Of a DNA stretch of 64,000 nt, positions 58,740 to 64,000 are shown piece by piece. The stretch comes from Diphasiastrum complanatum (taxonomy: Eukaryota > Streptophyta > Lycopodiopsida > Lycopodiales > Lycopodiaceae). Every line of letters begins with the position of its first letter. Within the stretch, counting starts at the first letter, position 1. A program made the position numbers and the translations under genes. The stretch spans positions 28,049,410 through 28,113,409 of the forward strand of contig CM055107.1 in assembly GCA_029204225.1 (NCBI GenBank), given 5' to 3'. Below the pieces are notes generated by a model, which was given only the letters and a program-made list of their open reading frames with translations, was not told where the DNA came from and ran no database searches.

Positions 58740-59860
58740 TCTCGCCATAGTTTGTAGGGCTAGTACCATAGAATACCCAAGACTACACAATACCTACTCT
58801 CTTCCTACCATACTTCTGGAATACTGGAAACTTCCATTGGCGGAGAGAGACCGAGTGGACCCCACGGTTGGATAGATTTTGCTATCCGAGAGAACAAATG
58901 GGAATGCTTGACAACGGTTAGAAGTTTAAATTGAGGGAAAGTTTGTTGGGTCAATTGTAAACTTTAGCTGTAGTCATGTCGGTATGAAAATGGTTATATG
59001 TCCACGTGCCCAGTTCTTGGGGGCTAATGCGTACGTTGCTGTAGCGAACGAGGATCTTGTCATATATGAGTCCAATTCTTGATGGACATACATAATATGA
59101 ATATATACGGGTGGATCGATTGTAATGGATCACTCAAGTTCTTGTACCTTCCGTGATCTTTCTCTTTGATCGAGTATTAATTATCTAATGATTATGCTTT
59201 GTTATGTGTCTTTATAGGTTTTGTTTAGATCGCTTTAAATCTACAGGTACATAGTAGAAATAACTTTCAATATTGATGTTCATGTCTGAATTGATGTTGG
59301 ATTAGGTGCATGACAATATTGAGCACTTATTGTACATGGATGAATCCCTTATAGCTTTGATCGTACACACCATTTATTTTAGGCATCATGAGAGAGAGAG
59401 AGAGAGATGAAACGTAATGATGCCTAAAATAAATGGTGTGTACGATCAAAGCTATAAGGAATTCATCCATGTACGATAAGTGCTTAATATTGTCATAGAT
59501 TGCACCTAATCCAACATCAATTCAAACATGAACATCAATATTGAAAGTTATTTCTAATCTGTACCTGTAGATTTAAAGCGATCAAAACAAAACCTATAAA
59601 GACACACAACAAAGCATAATCATCAGATAATTAATACTCAATCAAAAAGAAAGATCACGGAAGGTACAAGAACTTGAGTGATCCATTACAATCTCGTATA
59701 TATTCATATTATGTATGTCCATCAAGAACTGGACTCATACATGACGATCCTCATTCGCTACAACGTACGCATTAGTTTCCAAGGACTGGGCAAGTGGACT
59801 TATAACCGTTTTCATACCGACGTGACTACATCTAAAGTTTACAATTGACCCAACAAACTA
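58740..59860. repeat. Large inverted repeat with (GA)n centre
   Basis: The arms 58940-59390 and 59417-59860 are reverse complements with few mismatches, meeting around a GAGAGAGAGAGAGAGA spacer of 26 bp. The left arm repeats 32402-32940 in direct orientation. 58740-58870 resembles 30395-30580 with a deletion. The right arm replaces the sequence that lies between the repeat and the HSF unit at the other locus. Confidence 0.88.
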
Positions 59861-59863
59861 CCC

Positions 59864-59971
59864 GTCACCCTTCAGCTGCGCCCTTCAACTGCCTGTCATT
59901 GAAAATTTAGGGCACAGGTCACCCTTCAGCTGCGCCCTTCAACTGCCTGTCATTGAAAATTTAGGGCACAC
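59864..59971. repeat. 54-bp tandem duplication
   Basis: Units 59864-59917 and 59918-59971 (GTCACCCTTCAGCTGCGCCC ... TTTAGGGCACA) are almost identical. They sit exactly at the junction of the inverted repeat and the HSF duplication unit. Confidence 0.92.
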
Positions 59972-61094
59972 GTGCCCCAATGAAAACGCAAGAAATGAGT
60001 TTTCTCCATCAATGCTGACATTCTTATCTCTCTCTCTCTCTCTCTCCGGTTTTGGAATTACTCATTCACACTAGAACATCCAAGTGACAAACGATTGTTT
60101 GCGTTCTTTGGAAGATTTGTGTTTCAGATCAAGTATTGTCCTAGAAAGGATAATGTCACTGCGCTTACTACGTCCAAGCTCGCGTCTAAATGTGAAATTG
60201 TCTTCTTCTTGTGGAGGTCTGCAAGCTGCTCTGATCGATGAACGAAACATTCAGATCTGTCCTTAAAACTGTGAAATTTTTCAGAGGATCCTTCTTTGAA
60301 GTAGGAATGAGAGCGAAAATACGACGCTTTCCTGCCAATGGCACATTCTGGAAATTTTAGAGATACGCTTTCCTGCCAGTGGCACAGTCTGGAAATTGAT
60401 AAGAGATGATACTACCAACAAGCAAACGTCTAACTATAGCTTTCAAGCTTATATAAGAAGGAAAACCTCAGAATAGCTCTTGGTACAAACCAGTAAGTGG
60501 AGATTGTGATAGAGTTTTTCACCTCTCATTGATGGAGAGTATATAAATGACACTAGCAACAGCAAGTATCAAAACACAGTTCACGAAACCCACGGTAAAA
60601 GAGAATAGTTTACCGTGTGTTAAAAGAGAAAAGTGTGGGATACCTTGCTGCAATACTTTTTGGTATACCTCTTGCTGTAATGGGAGGAATTGAACAAACT
60701 TGGTTTTATTGCCTCGTGTTGTGATGTTGCTGAATGACACTGGAGTAGATGGGATCTCAAAGCTCAGTCAGCCGAGGTTACGAGGAGTTTTCTGCAATGC
60801 ATCAGCATCAATCAGCTTCTAGCCTCCATCAGAAATCTTTGCAGTTCAATTTGAATCTTTTGAATAAAGAATTACTCGAAACTAATCTGCAAGGCTGGTT
60901 TGAAATCCTAGGGCATGTATTTTATCTTCATCGCTCAAGCTGCAATCAAATGCAACAAACAGCAAAATAAAATTGACTTCTTTTCAACAAGCATCTTTGT
61001 GTCAGGTTCTACTTCAAAAGTCTACTCAGAAAACAAATTCCGCTCAGGGTCTAGCGGAAGCAATGCTAAAGTGCACGTTCACAAAAAATTAGGA

Positions 61095-61385
61095 TTATTT
61101 GTAGAAAAAACATACAGAAAATTCCACACATTTACAAACTGGTTCTCCATCTGAAAAACAAACGAGATAGAGGGACTGACCTATATGGACAATATATTCG
61201 GTGCCTTCCGGAGAAAACCTGATGAGTTGTAGCATGAGCTCTCCTAGAACTTCAAGCACACGGCACTTTTGGCTGCTCAGACGACTGAACAACCCGGAGC
61301 ACAGCACTACTAGAGAGAAAAAAATATCAAAATCTAGTTTGTGCAAGCGAGATTGTAGCCATGACATTGAAACTCGTAGGAGCAA
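61095..61385 (-). other. Conserved 96-codon open frame downstream of HSF copy C
   Basis: LLRVSMSWLQSRLHKLDFDI, then a hydrophobic stretch, then CRVLEVLGELMLQLIRFSPE. It is open here, frameshifted in copy A, and weakly conserved behind copy B. It is on the same strand as the HSF gene. It could be a small gene or untranslated sequence; I do not recognise the product. Confidence 0.35.
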
Positions 61386-61678
61386 TAAAAGAGATGCTGA
61401 TTCATCAGATTCCCAGCAGAATCACTGAAGTATGCGCTACGAATCAGTCAAAAATTATTGAGCCCCAAAAAAAAATTTCCCAGGAGCTAGATTTTACTTT
61501 ACGAGAAAACGGCTTGCTTCTTCTGTCCGCTTCTGTTAACTAGGCATCGAATGCATTTTCATTCCAATACTATTTGTGCACTACAGATTATTATTTTCCT
61601 AGGCAAACTGAAAATTAACGCTTTGCAGAACCAGCAGATATACATTTCTTCTGCTGGGGCGGAAGCCAGTATAGGATA

Positions 61679-63301
61679 TCAATGCTGGGCCGGTGGTTCA
61701 GGCTCCACAGCGTCTTCGCTATCCCTGAGGTCATCTGCGCTTCTTTTCTCCACCAGTGTACTTGTAGAAGAAATTATACCTTCTTTGTGGCCTATTTGGG
61801 TTTTGTCATAAACTTCCATACTCTCAAAAAGCTCACTCCAGTCGTCTTCCAAAGTATCATCTAGAAGAAAAGGTGTGTGGACTGTTGATATGCGCTGTTC
61901 ATATGATGAAAATCCCATTTCCGACTCTTCTGGTCCTTCCAGAGATTCCTTCTCGGCTTCCCCTGCCACCTCCTCTGAACTAGAGGATCCACTACCGCGG
62001 AAATGTGCTAAACTAAAGCCCTCACCTCCCTTAAAAACTTGTGCGGTTTCTGCAGATCCTAAACTCTCATTAGGGTTTACATTTGGATCGGACTCCGAGA
62101 TACTGGTTTCAGCACCTTCTTCATTATCTTCCTGTTGTAGGCCGTGGAAAAGTTCGTCCATCAAACTTACATCAATCGATGCCGGCTCCAAATAATAGTT
62201 CATGAATTCTGGAAATGGAGATTTGGCAGGATCGGTTATGGCCGTTTGGTACTCGAGAATCTGGCCCTTCGAGGAGGAAGCCTCTGAATCTGCTTTCTGT
62301 GTGAACAGTTCCTGCTTTGGCAACTGTCGCTTTCTGCTCTGAGTACCAATAGACTTGTTAGCATCATTCTGCTGGACAAGATGGGCAAAAATGGAGGGAT
62401 TCTGAATAGTTTTGGCCAAGAAAGTCATCATCTGCCGCTGTCTTTGTTCTGTTGCAATCAGTCGTTGGCCTAAAAATTTCATGTTTTGATCCGTCGTTTG
62501 CTGTTGCTGCCGCATTTTGACCAGTTCATGCATCAAGACATTTTTATCTCGCTTCAAGTCCTCAATGTCTTCTTCAAAACCTCCGAACTTTCCCAGCTCT
62601 ATAAGCCCCTGCGACGATTCCGCCCCTGCCTGCTGTTGCGTTTGATTTTGATTCAAAGGTTTACGTCGACGCAGTGTCTTTAGTAGATGTCTCTGGCCTC
62701 GAATAAATCCTTCGGCTGCAAACTCCCATCGATCTGAATCCACCTTGCGAAATCCCTGAATAGGGCAACCTCGTTAGCAGAGGAACAGCTTTAGTTTATG
62801 ATGATAAATTCATTTCCAGCAATAACAATAAAGGTTTCCTACTCTCCGATTACTAAAATACACTTCGGAGACAATAATCACAAGCAGGACACAAGACTTC
62901 TTGCATAAGTATCGCGATAATGCGAACTGAACGAAGCAGAGCAAGAATAGGACAAGATTTAGGAAAAATGAACTTACATATGAGTTAAGCTGCCGGACAA
63001 AGCTGGAAAAATTACTATGCTTGAAGTAGTTTGGAAGGACGCTGGTAGCAAGCTCGGGCGGACTCCAAACAATGAAGCTGTTATTGCGACTGCTCCATGA
63101 AACAATATCATCCGTATTGGGATCGTCGATCATATCATACGTTTTTGTAAGAAATGGAGGTGTGGCTAATCCCAGCAACGCCTCTGATGGCTGAGGAATA
63201 GTTGGATCATTAATAACAATGCCGCTTGAAGATGATGGATTTGTTTGAGATACATCCACCGCAGAGGTTTCTGCAGATAAGGTGATTGCAGAGTGTTCCA
63301 T
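61679..63301 (-). CDS. Class A heat shock transcription factor, HSFA1-like (copy C)
   Basis: Exons 63301-62978 (108 codons) and 62755-61679, with a 222-bp intron that has a consensus GTAAGT donor (copy A has GTATGT). It encodes 466 residues, the longest of the three and closest to the usual HSFA1 length. All domains described for copy A are present: DNA-binding domain with [27 protein letters not shown] coiled coil, RKRQLPKQ nuclear signal and DDWSELFE activation motif. Here the frame continues after KTQIGHKEG through [20 protein letters not shown]. That acidic tail survives out of frame in copy A, so copy C probably keeps the older C-terminus. It differs from copy A by roughly 17 amino acids elsewhere, with no stops or frameshifts. 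It is likely a functional nuclear heat-stress activator. Confidence 0.9.
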
Positions 63302-63735
63302 AGCTCCAACTTCACAAATATGATATCTAATGCGTTGCTATCCAACAGAAAACAGAATGACGACGAAGGACAAAGACGCAAACTAGTTGAAGCTTTTGTT
63401 CCGCTTCGAAAAATCTTGGACTGGCGACGAACACCAAAAGAAAAAAAATCATCGAAGCTTTCGCTCCGCTTCAAGAATTCAATCCGGAGCTGACAAATTG
63501 GTCTCAAACGGATTCTTCAATAGAAAAATGCAAGCAATCAGAAGTGCAGCTGTATCAATGCAATCACCTCAAATCCACTCCTCAGATCTGAACTCAAATC
63601 TAAATGCAGGCGCTGTTTATACTTGTGGCAAGACAAGAGCATGTTGGCTGTTTCTGCAGAAGAATTGAAGCTGAATTGTTGATGTCACTAACGAACAGCT
63701 GACGCATGAGAAAGACATCCGAGTCTTTGCTGAAG

Positions 63736-63742
63736 CTTTATA
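63736..63742 (-). promoter_or_regulatory. TATA box of HSF copy C
   Basis: TTCTATAAAGCTTC on the minus strand, identical in context to copy A and about 440 bp upstream of the ATG. Confidence 0.6.
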
Positions 63743-64000
63743 GAAGCCGGAGAAGGCATGGGAGAAGAAAATCTGGAGCACAGAGACGACGAAGGAAGGG
63801 CTTCGGGATGGAGGAGGATCAGTCCAGTGAGGACCACAACGGCGGAAAAAGGGGCTTCAAGGCCCTGAAAACGAGGTCCGAGATGAAGAGGCTAGGGCGA
63901 ATCAGCTTTCCCCACGTGTCGTTCCTACTGTAGCTGCCAGCTATTAACATCTAGTACTGCGCGTAGCTTGTACATAGCAGCCAATGGCAATGGCGGAATA

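Larger units (their letters stand above)
59960..64000. repeat. Segmental duplication unit 2 carrying an HSFA1-like gene (cut by window end)
   Basis: Direct-orientation counterpart of 33370-37337, near identical over about 4 kb. The doubled 43-bp segment recurs at about 60326-60410. The duplication may continue past the window end, so its right border and any promoter elements there are unseen. Confidence 0.9.

Overview
The window is repeat-dense nuclear DNA of a land plant, most likely a flowering plant. The evidence is a spliced class-A heat shock factor (HSF) family with the plant intron position in the DNA-binding domain, short GT-AG introns, and a dense mix of Ty1/copia, Ty3/gypsy, CACTA and non-LTR element remnants. 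The species cannot be read from the sequence. There is no bacterial-style gene organisation, and I saw no CRISPR array, rRNA or tRNA gene.

Layout. 1-2.5 kb: 3' LTR and gag-protease remnant of a gypsy element that lacks RT and integrase. 2.5-10.1 kb: pieces of two copia elements and one gypsy element, all on the minus strand. 10.4-13.6 kb: a degraded CACTA transposon. 14.1-16.0 kb: a second copy of the 5.6-7.2 kb copia family in opposite orientation, fused to the 3' end of a gypsy-type element. 18.1-22.0 kb: gypsy integrase followed by a second-type RNase H and a coiled-coil ORF. 22-26 kb: low-complexity DNA and a probable LTR. 27.2-28.5 kb: an unrecognised spliced gene, degraded, with a second copy at 51.6-52.4 kb. 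30.8-32.1 kb: C-terminal part of a non-LTR retroelement with a putative restriction-like endonuclease. 33.4-37.3 kb and 60.0-64.0 kb: a direct segmental duplication, each unit carrying an HSFA1-like gene on the minus strand. 41.9-43.6 kb: a third, more diverged HSFA1-like gene on the plus strand. 44.05-49.25 kb: a complete copia element with two 414-bp LTRs and a 5-bp target duplication, inserted just downstream of that gene. 52.6-54.6 kb: another copy of the gypsy-type 3' end. 54.8-56.9 kb: a degenerate Ulp1-like protease next to a strongly diverged histone H3-like pseudogene. 57.7-58.7 kb: a transposase-like ORF. 58.9-59.9 kb: a 0.9-kb inverted repeat.

The only genes that look intact are the three HSFA1-like genes (434, 439 and 466 residues). 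They share exon structure, a 108-codon first exon and a conserved TATA box about 400-440 bp upstream of the ATG. Copy A also has a perfect three-unit heat shock element upstream, which suggests heat-responsive or self-regulated expression. Almost everything else is mobile-element debris. The observations most worth follow-up are the H3-like/Ulp1-like pair, the two-copy unrecognised spliced gene, the integrase-then-RNase H order, and the recent HSF duplication.
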